This document shows, one piece after another, positions 37,714 through 46,089 of a stretch of DNA of 64,000 nucleotides (positions are counted from its first letter, which is position 1; every line of letters starts with the position of its first letter). The stretch lies in NCBI RefSeq assembly GCF_003977755.1, contig NZ_RQWN01000003.1, positions 372,001 to 436,000 on the forward strand, given 5' to 3'. The translations under genes and the position numbers were made by a program. The DNA is from Haloterrigena salifodinae (GTDB taxonomy: Archaea > Halobacteriota > Halobacteria > Halobacteriales > Natrialbaceae). Under the pieces are notes generated by a model. The model was not told the DNA's origin and did no database searches. It saw nothing but the letters and a program-made list of their open reading frames with translations.

Positions 37714-38898
37714 GTGAACGCGGAACCGCTACTTATCGTCGGAATCCTCACTGCGATCTTCGTCGGCTACAACATCGGCGGCTCGACGACGGGGCCGGCG
37801 TTCGGTCCGGCCGTCGGCGCGAACGTCATCACGAAGGTGATGGCCGCCGGGCTGATGTCGATCTTCTTCTTTATCGGCGCCTACACCATCGGCCCGCAGG
37901 TCGTCACCACGCTCGGCGAGGAACTCGTCACCGACACCTCCATCTTCACGCTGCGCTCGAACGTCGCCGTCCTCTTCTTCATCGGCGGCGCGCTGTTCAT
38001 CGGCAACTACGCCGGCGTCCCGGCTTCGACGTCGATGACCGCCGTCGGCGCCATCTCAGCGCTCGGACTGGCGACCGGCGAACTCGACTGGTCGGTGCTG
38101 GGCGAGATCGTCGTCTGGTGGATCGTCGCACCGATCATCGGCTTCTGGGTGGCCGGCGTCGTCGGCCGCTACTTCTACCCGCGGATCAACGCCTGGGTCG
38201 CCATCGAGGGGAGCAAGGGCGGCGAGCCGATGATCTCGGTCGACCGATCGAGCGCCGTGCCGCGGCTCCAGTTCGGGGCCGATGGCGACCGGCGGGAGGT
38301 CACCGGCGCGTTCGTCGTCATCGGTATCGGCTGTCTGATGGGCTTTTCCTCGGGCACGAGCAACATCGCTAACGCGATCGCGCCGATCTATGGCACCGGC
38401 GACGTCGACATGGTACCGCTGATCCTGATCGGGTCCGCGGCCGTCGCCGTCGGCTGTTTCACCATCGCCCGCCGGACGCTCGACACGCTGGGTAACGACA
38501 TCACGAACCTGCCGCTGACGGCCGCGATCGTCGTCGCCGTCATCAGTTCGACCATCGTCGTCGGCCTCTCCGCGATCGGCATCCCCGCGAGTTTCGTCGT
38601 CATCGCGACGATGAGCATCGTCGGACTAGGCTGGGGTCGGGCGACGCGGACGACGACGCTGTCGGGCGTCAGAGCGGGCGAAGAGACCCGCGTCTCCGTC
38701 GGCGCACTCACCGCCGAAGAGGAGGGCGAACAGTCCCCCGATATCGGCGAGGAGGAGCCCGAAGACATCCCGAAGGCGTCGGACCTCTTCGACCCCTCGA
38801 CGACCGCCCGCGTCATCCTCATGCAAAACGTCGTCCCGATCATTTCGACCGTCGGCGCGTTCATCACGTTCCGGTTCGTACCGATATTCGGCTTCTAG
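37714..38898 (+). CDS. PiT-family phosphate transporter, copy B
   Basis: The 394-residue protein is a close paralogue of the gene at 32802-33980, with the same PiT motifs (FVGYNIGGSTTGPAFGPAVGAN; SSGTSNIANAIAPIYGTG) and the same conserved end QNVVPIISTVGAFITFRF. GTG at 37714 is the start. Carrying two close PiT copies and a third distant one within 22 kb is unusual and could reflect different affinities or substrates. Confidence 0.9.
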   Translation: MNAEPLLIVGILTAIFVGYNIGGSTTGPAFGPAVGANVITKVMAAGLMSIFFFIGAYTIGPQVVTTLGEELVTDTSIFTLRSNVAVLFFIGGALFIGNYAGVPASTSMTAVGAISALGLATGELDWSVLGEIVVWWIVAPIIGFWVAGVVGRYFYPRINAWVAIEGSKGGEPMISVDRSSAVPRLQFGADGDRREVTGAFVVIGIGCLMGFSSGTSNIANAIAPIYGTGDVDMVPLILIGSAAVAVGCFTIARRTLDTLGNDITNLPLTAAIVVAVISSTIVVGLSAIGIPASFVVIATMSIVGLGWGRATRTTTLSGVRAGEETRVSVGALTAEEEGEQSPDIGEEEPEDIPKASDLFDPSTTARVILMQNVVPIISTVGAFITFRFVPIFGF

Positions 38899-39195
38899 TC
38901 GAGACGTTCGACGATCGATCGCAACCGGCACCCTCGAGTCGACGACGCTCCGGCGGCGGTCGGATTCGCCGATGGCTCGCCGTTCGACCCGTTCAGTGTG
39001 GTAGCAGACGGAAAAAGCGGCAATAGATGCAGGAACTGGGTGCGTTGGTTGAAACGTTTCTTTTTCTCACCCACTTTGTAGACTAGTAGTTGCTAAATAT
39101 GGACATTCTTCCCTTCGAACTTCCAAATTCCGATTCAAAGACAATTTAGGACTGAACAGCAAGCTATACCAGTGCGGGACGTGAATCACCGAGTG

Positions 39196-39585
39196 ATGCC
39201 CACGGTAGAATACCTCAACTACGAAGTACTGGACGACCAGGGCTGGGACATGGACGACGACGACCTCTTCGAGCAGGCCGCCGACGCCGGCCTCGACGAT
39301 GAGGACTACGGCACCCTCGACGTCGCCGAGGGCGAGTACATCCTCGAGGCCGCCGAGGCCCAGGGCTACGACTGGCCCTTCTCGTGTCGCGCAGGCGCCT
39401 GCGCGAACTGCGCAGCCATCGTCTTCGAGGGCGAGATCGACATGGACATGCAGCAGATCCTCTCGGACGAGGAGGTCGAGGAGAAGGACGTCCGCCTGAC
39501 CTGCATCGGTTCCGCCGAGACCGACGAGGTCAAGATCGTGTACAACGCCAAGCACCTCGACTACCTGCAGAACCGCGTCATCTAA
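39196..39585 (+). CDS. Haloarchaeal plant-type 2Fe-2S ferredoxin
   Basis: The 129-residue protein is an electron carrier with the haloarchaeal N-terminal extension (about 1-40, very acidic) before the cluster-binding core [17 protein letters not shown] plus the fourth Cys in [13 protein letters not shown]. It matches Halobacterium ferredoxin in length and layout. It accepts electrons from pyruvate and 2-oxoglutarate oxidoreductases. An ATG at 39196 follows a GTG; a hairpin and T-run lie after the stop. Confidence 0.96.
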   Translation: MPTVEYLNYEVLDDQGWDMDDDDLFEQAADAGLDDEDYGTLDVAEGEYILEAAEAQGYDWPFSCRAGACANCAAIVFEGEIDMDMQQILSDEEVEEKDVRLTCIGSAETDEVKIVYNAKHLDYLQNRVI

Positions 39586-39593
39586 GCCAGTCG

Positions 39594-39654
39594 CTGGCCC
39601 GAACGGGCCAGGTTGCAGAGACGCAGGTTGTCACCACCTGCGGACGAAATTTTT
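39594..39654 (+). terminator. Hairpins and T-run after the ferredoxin gene
   Basis: Two hairpins follow the stop: CTGGCCC-gaac-GGGCCAG (39594-39611) and GCAGGT-tgtcacc-ACCTGC (39623-39641). The run AAATTTTTC comes 9 bases later. Haloarchaeal termination favours T-runs, so this is a plausible terminator. Confidence 0.5.
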
Positions 39655-39840
39655 CGCTGCTCGAGCGCTCCGCGCCTCGAGAGCCATCGATGGGGAGCGA
39701 CGCCTCTCGTTATAGCCGTGCCTCCCGCGCTAGACAGTTGTCGTCCGTTCCCGTCTGGCGTCGGCAACATCGGCGTTCCCTCGGAATCCCACGAGGTCCT
39801 CAGTGGGAATCGCCCTCGGGTCGCTGCGCAGTCGCAAGCG

Positions 39841-40092
39841 TCAGGAGAAGTCCGCGACGTCCACGTCGAAACCGCGAGCCTCGAACTCGCGGACCATTCC
39901 CTCCAGATGCGTCGCGCCTACGACGACGCAGACGTTCTGGTAGCCGTGTTCGGTCACATCCTCGACCGTCCGGGCCACCATGTCCTCGTTCCGTCGCTCG
40001 AGGGTTTGCCGGAGCACAAGTCCGTGGGTGGCCAACCCGACGAGTAGGATCGCGGTCGGAACGGGTCCCGTTACAAGGTATGGAAATACCCC
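39841..40092 (-). pseudogene. Truncated C-terminus of a membrane or TraB-like protein
   Basis: The frame from a stop at 40093-40095 to TGA 39841 reads FPYLVTGPVPTAILLVGLA, then LERRNEDMVARTVEDVTEHG and VCVVVGATHLEGMVREFEARGF. A membrane helix followed by the R-N-x-x-M ... VVGATHLEG pattern resembles the end of TraB-type or membrane protease-like proteins. No start codon occurs before the conserved part (the first is TTG 40035, inside it). It looks like the remains of a 5-prime-deleted gene. Confidence 0.5.
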
Positions 40093-40189
40093 TCACACGG
40101 TCTACCGCTGCAAGTTCTGCGGGAAGGAACGCGAGCTGAAGGCATACTTTCACTCGGAGGACTGCGAGGAGTTCGATGCCGTCGAGTAA
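40028..40189 (+). CDS. Small cysteine-rich reading frame (start uncertain)
   Basis: The C-terminal 36 codons read TVYRCKFCGKERELKAYFHSED followed by CEEFDAVE, a CxxC ... HxxxC pattern that could bind zinc. The region upstream is antisense to the pseudogene and has no convincing start. GTG 40028 is the nearest one in frame; an ATG at 40080 is in another frame. It may be a shifted or truncated gene joined to the remnant at its left. Confidence 0.4.
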   Translation: MANPTSRIAVGTGPVTRYGNTPHTVYRCKFCGKERELKAYFHSEDCEEFDAVE

Positions 40190-40409
40190 CTGGTCGGCGC
40201 TCCTCCACGGTTCGTCCGGGGTGTCGATCGGGAGTCCTCCCCTCGTCGCCTCGAGAACGTCACCGGTTCACCGCAACGCACCCGTCCAACCGCGTCCATA
40301 TTCGGCCTCGAGTTCGGACGATCTGCCGGAGGAGAGGCACCGATCACGGTCCATCCGAAGGTCCGGGGAGCCGAAAGGATAACACTCCCCCGCTTCGAGA
40401 GCACCACCT

Positions 40410-41444
40410 ATGACTCTCACTGACGTTGCGACGGCCCCGGATCTCCTGCGGCTCGTCGCCGTTCCGGTCTTCGCCTGGGTCGCCGTCCGCGACATCAAGA
40501 CCAGACGCGTCTCGAGCGCCGTCTGGATCCCCCTCTCCCTGCTCGGCGCCGTCCTGCTCGTCTGGGACGGTTGGCTCGCTTGGACGGCCGGCGGGACCGC
40601 CTGGACTTACGAGTTCCTCCTGCCGACGACGGTGAGCCTGGGCTTCGTCGTCCCCATCGCCTACCTGTTCTGGTGGATCGGCGGGATCGGCGGCGCGGAC
40701 GCGAAGGCCTTGCTCGTGTTGGCCCTGTTCTTCCCGGTGTACCCGGAGTATGCGATCGGCTCGTGGACGTTCCCGCTGACGTCCATGCCCGTCGAGGCGT
40801 TCGCCTTTACCGTCCTGGTCAACACCGTCTTTATCGGCCTCGCAGCCCCGATCTTCCTCGCCGTCCGCAACGCCGCTTCCGGTCGGTTTACCGGCGTCAT
40901 GTTCATCGGCTGGCCCGTCTCGTGGGACGCGATCCCCGAAACCCACGGCCGCCTCCTCGAGACGCCTGACGGCCCCTCTCGAGGCGGACTCGACCTCGAC
41001 GCCCTCCGGATGTACCTCCGCTGGCGCGGCCTGACGCTGGCCGACGTCCGCGAGGACCCCGACCGCTACCGCGATCCGGCGACCCTGCCCGCCGAGCCCA
41101 ACCCCCCGACCGACGGCGCCGTCACCGCAGCGGTTCGCGGCGACGGCGGAACGGCGCTCGAAGGTGAGGATGAGGGCGAAGGCGAGGGCGACCTCGAGAC
41201 CGATTCCACCAACGGCGGGCTCGAGGTATCGACCGACGATCCGTGGGGCGCCGACGCCTTCCTCGAGGACATCGAGGGCTCGGCCTACGGGACTCGCCCC
41301 GCCGAACTCCGGGAGGGGCTCGAGGTGCTCGCGACCACGGAGACGGTCTGGATCTCGCCGGGCACGCCGTTTCTCGTCCCGACGTTCCTCGGCCTGCTGG
41401 TCGCGCTGGGCTACGGCAACCTGTTCATCGGACCGCTGTTTTGA
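40410..41444 (+). CDS. pibD: Archaeal prepilin peptidase (A24 family, PibD/FlaK type)
   Basis: This integral membrane aspartyl peptidase cuts the signal peptides of archaellins and pilins. The 344-residue protein has about six helices. The catalytic aspartates are Asp28 in VRDIKTRRV and Asp97 in the GxGD-like GGADAKALL (94-101). A long acidic hydrophilic stretch (about 190-310) before the last helix is typical for haloarchaeal PibD. It acts on type IV pilin-like proteins at the membrane. No pilin or archaellin genes occur in this window. Confidence 0.92.
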   Translation: MTLTDVATAPDLLRLVAVPVFAWVAVRDIKTRRVSSAVWIPLSLLGAVLLVWDGWLAWTAGGTAWTYEFLLPTTVSLGFVVPIAYLFWWIGGIGGADAKALLVLALFFPVYPEYAIGSWTFPLTSMPVEAFAFTVLVNTVFIGLAAPIFLAVRNAASGRFTGVMFIGWPVSWDAIPETHGRLLETPDGPSRGGLDLDALRMYLRWRGLTLADVREDPDRYRDPATLPAEPNPPTDGAVTAAVRGDGGTALEGEDEGEGEGDLETDSTNGGLEVSTDDPWGADAFLEDIEGSAYGTRPAELREGLEVLATTETVWISPGTPFLVPTFLGLLVALGYGNLFIGPLF

Positions 41445-41601
41445 GACGAGACAGTCCCTCTACGGACCCGTTCTGATCAATCGACGTGCGGTGGCGCGCG
41501 CTGTCTCGTGGTGAGCGAAATCGAGGCGTAAACGGAGTGAACGCCTCGAAAAGCGAATGAGAGCGAAGCGACTCATGAGCCGAGCGAACCACGAGCGACG
41601 T

Positions 41602-41646
41602 CGCGCGAGGGATGAGCGAACAGAGTGAGCGAATCGGCTGGGGTGG
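41602..41646. repeat. Left arm of imperfect inverted repeat
   Basis: Its reverse complement matches 41813-41863 over two exact stretches: CAGCCGATTCGCTC (14 bases) and CGCTCATCCCTCGCGC (16 bases), separated by unmatched bases. About 166 bases lie between the arms. Confidence 0.7.
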
Positions 41647-41812
41647 ATGTGGGATTCCCCGTTGCCAGCGCGAGTAGTCTGCTCACTCCGCTGGTCCAGT
41701 AGTAGTAGTAGCGTTTTCGCGGTAACCGCTCGGTCGAGAGTCAACCGATAGGGGGAACCTGAGGAGGTCAATACGAAACGAACCGTTCTGCTGCTCGTGG
41801 CGGCTAGGGTTT

Positions 41813-41863
41813 CCACCCCCTCTCCAGCCGATTCGCTCCCGATAGTCGCTCATCCCTCGCGCA
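41813..41863. repeat. Right arm of imperfect inverted repeat
   Basis: This is the partner of the arm at 41602-41646. Including both arms, the element spans about 260 bases. Confidence 0.7.
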
Positions 41864-42114
41864 GTATCGTCGATCGCACCTCGCGTCGCTCACGGGTTAC
41901 TCCGTTCCCCGTCTACTCACGGGCGCTCCGTGCCCGTTCGTATGGTTCGCGGGACCGTCGGTCCCGCGCTATTCGCATCCGAGGTGCTCCTGTCGGTCGC
42001 ACCTCGAGTCGCTCGGTCGCGATCGACAGCGCGCGCCACCGCATACCGATTCCGTCGTTCAGAGCGGAAGGAGAGTGCGATTCACCGGGTACGGATCAAC
42101 GACACTGACGCTGA

Positions 42115-42348
42115 TCACGGCTCGTACACGAATCGCTCGTACAACGGCACCAGCGCGGTCCAGAAGACGACGAACACCGCACCGACGCCGATGAGGGCGA
42201 GCCACGGATCCCCCCGACCCGTCGGGAGCCCGGTGGAGAACAGCGCGAGCGTCCCCAGGAACAGAAACAGGCAGACGACCACGCTCCCCACCTCGAGGAT
42301 CGTGGCGACGGGATGGGCCCGAAACTGGGCGACGATATCGGCGAGCAT
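42115..42348 (-). CDS. Small two-helix membrane protein
   Basis: The 77-residue protein has two or three hydrophobic segments (about 17-40 and 47-66) and ends VPLYERFVYEP. It looks like a conserved haloarchaeal small membrane protein without known function. It is next to the HIT gene on the same strand, 111 bases away. Confidence 0.65.
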   Translation of the reverse strand: MLADIVAQFRAHPVATILEVGSVVVCLFLFLGTLALFSTGLPTGRGDPWLALIGVGAVFVVFWTALVPLYERFVYEP

Positions 42349-42459
42349 ACGCGAGAGTGTCGGTCGACGATCAAAAACGTCACGGCAACTCGGCGTCGGG
42401 TCGGTCGCTGCACTCTTACCGCCGCGCTCATCGCGGACCTGCGAAGACGGGCCGCAGTC

Positions 42460-42879
42460 TCAGGTTCGAGACTCGATTTCGTCGGCGATCTCGTCGAGTC
42501 GGTCGTCGTCGATGTCTTCCTGGCCGCCGAACATGGCGTGAATCGGCCCGGCGCCGTCGCCCTCGAACCGCGGGACGATGTGACAGTGGACGTGGGGCAC
42601 TTCTTGACCCGCTTCCTCGCCGTTGTTGAACGCGACCGTCGAGGCGTCGGCGTCGACGCTCTCCTCGACGGCAGGCACCAGCCGGTGGACCGTCGCGTAG
42701 AGGTCCTCAGCGACGTCGTCAGGGACGTCGTTCAAACGCTCGTACTCGTCCTTCGGAATGACCAGCGTGTGCCCCGGCGCCAGCGGATTGGCGTCGAGGA
42801 AGGCGATCGTCGTCTCGTCTTCGTACACGACTCGAGCGGGGATCTCCCCCTCGACGATCTGGCTGAAGATCGTACTCAT
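42460..42879 (-). CDS. HIT-family nucleotide hydrolase/transferase
   Basis: The 139-residue protein carries the histidine triad HVHCHIVPRF near 97-106 and the family's DPNPLAPGHTL-like block (LDANPLAPGHTLVIPK). HIT proteins hydrolyse adenosine nucleotides with phosphoramidate or dinucleoside linkages. ATG at 42879 was chosen since the 30-codon extension upstream is unconserved. Confidence 0.92.
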   Translation of the reverse strand: MSTIFSQIVEGEIPARVVYEDETTIAFLDANPLAPGHTLVIPKDEYERLNDVPDDVAEDLYATVHRLVPAVEESVDADASTVAFNNGEEAGQEVPHVHCHIVPRFEGDGAGPIHAMFGGQEDIDDDRLDEIADEIESRT

Positions 42880-43489
42880 ACGCGAGTGTGTGTCGGCCGG
42901 CTGTAAGAAGCTTACTCGCCTGCCTCGCGGTCGGAATCGCCACCGATCGGCGACCGTCACCGTCCGCAAACAGTGTGAACTGGCGTAAAGTCCGGCTAGC
43001 TGTGCTTACGTGTCGAGAATCGTGATGGACGATCGGGGCCGTTCAATACCCCGCGCCGCCTCGGTGAGAGTGCCCAGCGGGGGCCTGTCGTATCGCGCCG
43101 ATGGGGAACCTCGTGCGACATCGCACACCTGTACCGGACCGACACCGTCACGCTGGTCACACCGGGTCGACCGCACGACCGTCGGCAGCCACGACGTCAC
43201 GAACCTCGACACACCACCGCCGACGGTTTTCGGCGATGCTCCGAACCGACGAGCCGCGACACCGCGTTCGACCCAGCGGTTCAGCGGACAGTCCCGAATA
43301 TACCACAGTCAAGGGAGAACGTTCTCCGATAGTGAACAGTCGACCTACGTAGCGGCGGCAAGCTGCAAGTATTAGTATGTTGTCCACCCTATTCGTGGGT
43401 ATCATTCGCACGGCGATCGAACGGAACCGCTGTGTCGGCACGCAGACCGAAACGCTACCGCTCGAGACGGGGACTCGGGAGACTGCGAG
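42880..43489. other. 610-base intergenic region
   Basis: I see no gene. A plus-strand frame at 43010-43375 has no conserved pattern. Bases 43300-43410 are relatively AT-rich with promoter-like TATTAGTATG and probably drive the gene set at 43490. The remainder shows nothing I can name. Confidence 0.5.
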
Positions 43490-44476
43490 ATGGTAGCGGT
43501 ACTGTACGCCATCGAGCGACCGTTCATGCGGAAGACGTTCGAGTCGATCGACCGGCACGTGAACGTCGAATCGGCGTTCGTCCCGGTCAGAGCGGACGCG
43601 CGCGGCTGTAGCGACCGTATCACAGAGATCGAGGTCCGTGACCCCGGCGCGGTCGACGAGAACGTGCGAGCGATCGATCCGGCCGTCGTCGTCTACAATC
43701 ATCGGTTTGGGATCGAGCGGTTCTCCTTCTACGAGGAGTACCCGCTCGTTCACCTCCGACACGGCGCCTCGATCGGCCGCGGCGAGATTTCCGTGACAAC
43801 CGAGACGATGCTCGAGCGCGTCGCCGCCGCCCTCGCGCCCGGCGAGCGGTGGGCCAGGGCCTATCGGGCCGCCGCGCCGCCCGACGTGACCGTGGCCGTC
43901 GTCGGCCTCCCGGAAGCCGACGCGCTGGTCGACGCGCCGCCACCCCGCGAGCGCCGGGTGCTGTACGCGCCGACGAACTACATGGTCGGTCGCGGCGCGT
44001 ACGCGAACACCGCCCGTTCGGTCGTCGAGTGCGTCGCCGATACCGAGTACGAACTGCTCTTTCGGCCCCATCCGACCGACAGACGCGAAGGCCCGGGGCT
44101 GGCCGTCACGCGCGAGTGTAGGGCCCGAATCGCCGAGCTGCCGAACGTCATCTTCGACGAGACCGTGACGCCGACCGAGAGCATGCAGCGGTCCGATATC
44201 CTCGTCTCGGACTACTCGGGGTCGATCGCCGAGTGGCTCCACACCGGACGGCCGCTCGTCCAGCTGACGGACATCGACGCGCCGGACCGCGCGGTTCCGG
44301 AGATCGGCGTCACGACGGACGCGATCGATCTCGCGCTCGTCGACGACCTCTACCGCAATGGCGAGCCCGAACCCGTCGCCCGCCGTCGCCAGTCGTGGCT
44401 CGAGGACCTCGGGATTCCGATGGACGGCCGGGCCGGCGAACGCGCCGCCAGCGAGGTGCTGCGATGCATGGCGTAA
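43490..44476 (+). CDS. CDP-glycerol glycerophosphotransferase family protein
   Basis: The 328-residue soluble protein fits the CDP-glycerol:poly(glycerophosphate) glycerophosphotransferase (TagB/TagF-like, GT-B) fold. In the C-terminal half it shows RVLYAPTNYM, LLFRPHPTDR and DILVSDYSGSIAEWLHTGRP, the hallmark of the family. Bacterial members add glycerol-phosphate units to teichoic acids; archaeal ones are uncharacterised. It overlaps the next gene by 13 bases and should act with that nucleotidyltransferase. No membrane segment is visible. Confidence 0.87.
   Translation: MVAVLYAIERPFMRKTFESIDRHVNVESAFVPVRADARGCSDRITEIEVRDPGAVDENVRAIDPAVVVYNHRFGIERFSFYEEYPLVHLRHGASIGRGEISVTTETMLERVAAALAPGERWARAYRAAAPPDVTVAVVGLPEADALVDAPPPRERRVLYAPTNYMVGRGAYANTARSVVECVADTEYELLFRPHPTDRREGPGLAVTRECRARIAELPNVIFDETVTPTESMQRSDILVSDYSGSIAEWLHTGRPLVQLTDIDAPDRAVPEIGVTTDAIDLALVDDLYRNGEPEPVARRRQSWLEDLGIPMDGRAGERAASEVLRCMA
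44453..44458 (+). promoter_or_regulatory. Shine-Dalgarno site for the overlapping nucleotidyltransferase gene
   Basis: GAGGTG sits 5 bases before the ATG at 44464, inside the end of the preceding gene. It supports this internal start and coupled translation. Confidence 0.55.
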
Positions 44477-45144
44477 TCCTCGCCGCGGGACGGGGCCGGC
44501 GGATGCGACCCTACACCGACGACGTTCCGAAGGCCTTCCTCGAGTTCGACGGCCGGACGCTGTACGATCGACAGCGCGACCTGCTCGAGCCGTACGCGGA
44601 CGGAACGAGCGTCGTACTGGGATACCGTCACGAGACCGTCCTCGAGCGGTACGATCCCGTCGATCCGATCGTCCTCGAGGGGTGGGACCGGTACGAGAAC
44701 GCCGCGTCGCTGCTCCTCGCGCTCGAGCGGATCGACGACGATCTGCTGGTGATAAACGGCGACGTCCTCGTCGACGAGCGGGAGGTCGGTCGGTTGGCGG
44801 GAGCGTTCGACGCCCTCGACGGTCGGCTCAACCTCGTCGGATGCATTCCAGGGCTCCAGAGCGCGGAAACAGCGATTCGGTGGGACGAGACGGGACGCGT
44901 CTCGGCCTACGGACTCATCGAGGGCCACCAACACGCCGGCTTCGGCGTCGTGAGCCGCGACCACCGGACGGCTGCGATACAAATCTTGCGCGAACGGCTT
45001 GACGACTGGTACCCCTGCGTCTACCCGCGGACGCCGACGCGGCCGCTGTTGCTCCCGGCCGAGCGACACGTGGAGCTCAATCGACCGACCGACCTCGACC
45101 AGCTGCGAGCGTGGCTCGCCTCCGACCGGATTCGGTGTGCGTGA
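44464..45144 (+). CDS. NTP-transferase, LicC-like (sugar or alcohol-phosphate nucleotidyltransferase)
   Basis: The 226-residue cytoplasmic enzyme has the nucleotide-binding start GVILAAGRGRRMRPYTDDVPKAF (Lys23) and a metal-binding Asp in LVINGDVLVD. Short length and the KAFLEF form resemble LicC-type phosphocholine and other alcohol-phosphate cytidylyltransferases. It would make the CDP- (or other NDP-) activated substrate for the glycerophosphotransferase encoded just upstream. The identity of the activated group is inferred from context. Confidence 0.86.
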   Translation: MHGVILAAGRGRRMRPYTDDVPKAFLEFDGRTLYDRQRDLLEPYADGTSVVLGYRHETVLERYDPVDPIVLEGWDRYENAASLLLALERIDDDLLVINGDVLVDEREVGRLAGAFDALDGRLNLVGCIPGLQSAETAIRWDETGRVSAYGLIEGHQHAGFGVVSRDHRTAAIQILRERLDDWYPCVYPRTPTRPLLLPAERHVELNRPTDLDQLRAWLASDRIRCA

Positions 45145-45333
45145 CCGGCACCGTCGCGTCTGATCGGCGACCAAACGCGGCAGAAGTCCGGCGCCGGTCG
45201 CGAGCCCGCGAGACGACCCCGTGCCGCGATTCGTCGCCACGCCGGTCAGCGTTCGATACATTCTGGACGATTGTCCGGAATAGCACACCGGAACCAAAAT
45301 GTTGATTGCCAGCGGGTGCCGGGACCCGGATAG

Positions 45334-46035
45334 ATGGAGATAATCGGCCATCGCGGCTGTGCGGATCAGTTTCCGGAGAACACCCTCCTCGCGCTCCGCG
45401 AAGCCGCTCGTCGGCTGCCAGCGGTCGAAGTCGACGTTCGGCGGTGCGGGTCGGGCGAACTGGTGGTATTTCACGACGAGACCCTCGAGCGCGTCACCGA
45501 CGCGGACGGCCGCGTCGCGGAGACGCCGTGGACCGAACTCCGCGACCTGACCGTCCTCGAGTCGGGCGAATCGATTCCGCGCCTCGAGACGGTCCTGCGG
45601 GCCGTCCCGGACGACGTCACCCTCCAACTCGAATTGAAAGAACGGGGGATCGCCTCTGAGACGTTGCAGTTGGCGATGACGGTCGGCGCCGACGTCCGCG
45701 TCACGTCGTTTCTCCCCGAGGCGCTGGCCGAGATCGAGACGAACTATCTGGACGTCCCGAACGGGCTGCTCTTCGGCGACGACCCCGAGGAGAACCTCTC
45801 GCGCGCGGTCGAACTCGACTGTACGCACGTCTTCCCACACTACGACCTCTGCGTCGAAACCGACGTCGTGTCCGCCGCCCGCGATCGCGGGTTCGACGTC
45901 ATCGCGTGGAAGGCCGCGCGGACGACCGACGACGTCCGCGCGCTACACGAGGCCGGCGTCGACGGCGTCACCGCGGATCGATGGGACGTCACGCCCGCTT
46001 CGCTCCGGGCGAGCGCCAAATCGCAGCGATCGTAG
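45334..46035 (+). CDS. glpQ: Glycerophosphodiester phosphodiesterase
   Basis: The 233-residue protein is a TIM-barrel GDPD with the catalytic set His6-Arg7, Glu15 (HRGCADQFPENTL), Glu32/Asp34 (EVDVRR) and His47 (FHDET). These enzymes split glycerophosphodiesters into glycerol-3-phosphate and an alcohol. It lies 189 bases after the nucleotidyltransferase gene in the same direction and could recycle or edit the polymer or lipid headgroup made by that pair. There is no signal peptide, so it acts in the cytoplasm. Confidence 0.93.
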   Translation: MEIIGHRGCADQFPENTLLALREAARRLPAVEVDVRRCGSGELVVFHDETLERVTDADGRVAETPWTELRDLTVLESGESIPRLETVLRAVPDDVTLQLELKERGIASETLQLAMTVGADVRVTSFLPEALAEIETNYLDVPNGLLFGDDPEENLSRAVELDCTHVFPHYDLCVETDVVSAARDRGFDVIAWKAARTTDDVRALHEAGVDGVTADRWDVTPASLRASAKSQRS

Positions 46036-46089
46036 CGGGCGACGACTGTTCGGTGTCGCCAGTAGCGATATGAGACCGCGGTCGGGTCG

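Larger units (their letters stand above)
41445..42114. other. 670-base hairpin-rich non-coding region
   Basis: No gene is visible. It holds a long imperfect inverted repeat (arms listed separately) and several perfect hairpins: TCGAGGCGT/ACGCCTCGA at 41521-41549, GCGGGACC/GGTCCCGC at 41949-41967 and CGAGGTGC/GCACCTCG at 41980-42006. TAGTAGTAGTAG occurs near 41700. It could be an uncharacterised mobile element or a structured RNA. Confidence 0.6.

Noticed and set aside
43010-43375. 121-codon plus-strand frame in the spacer before 43490
   Set aside because: No conserved pattern, and the composition is unlike neighbouring proteins.
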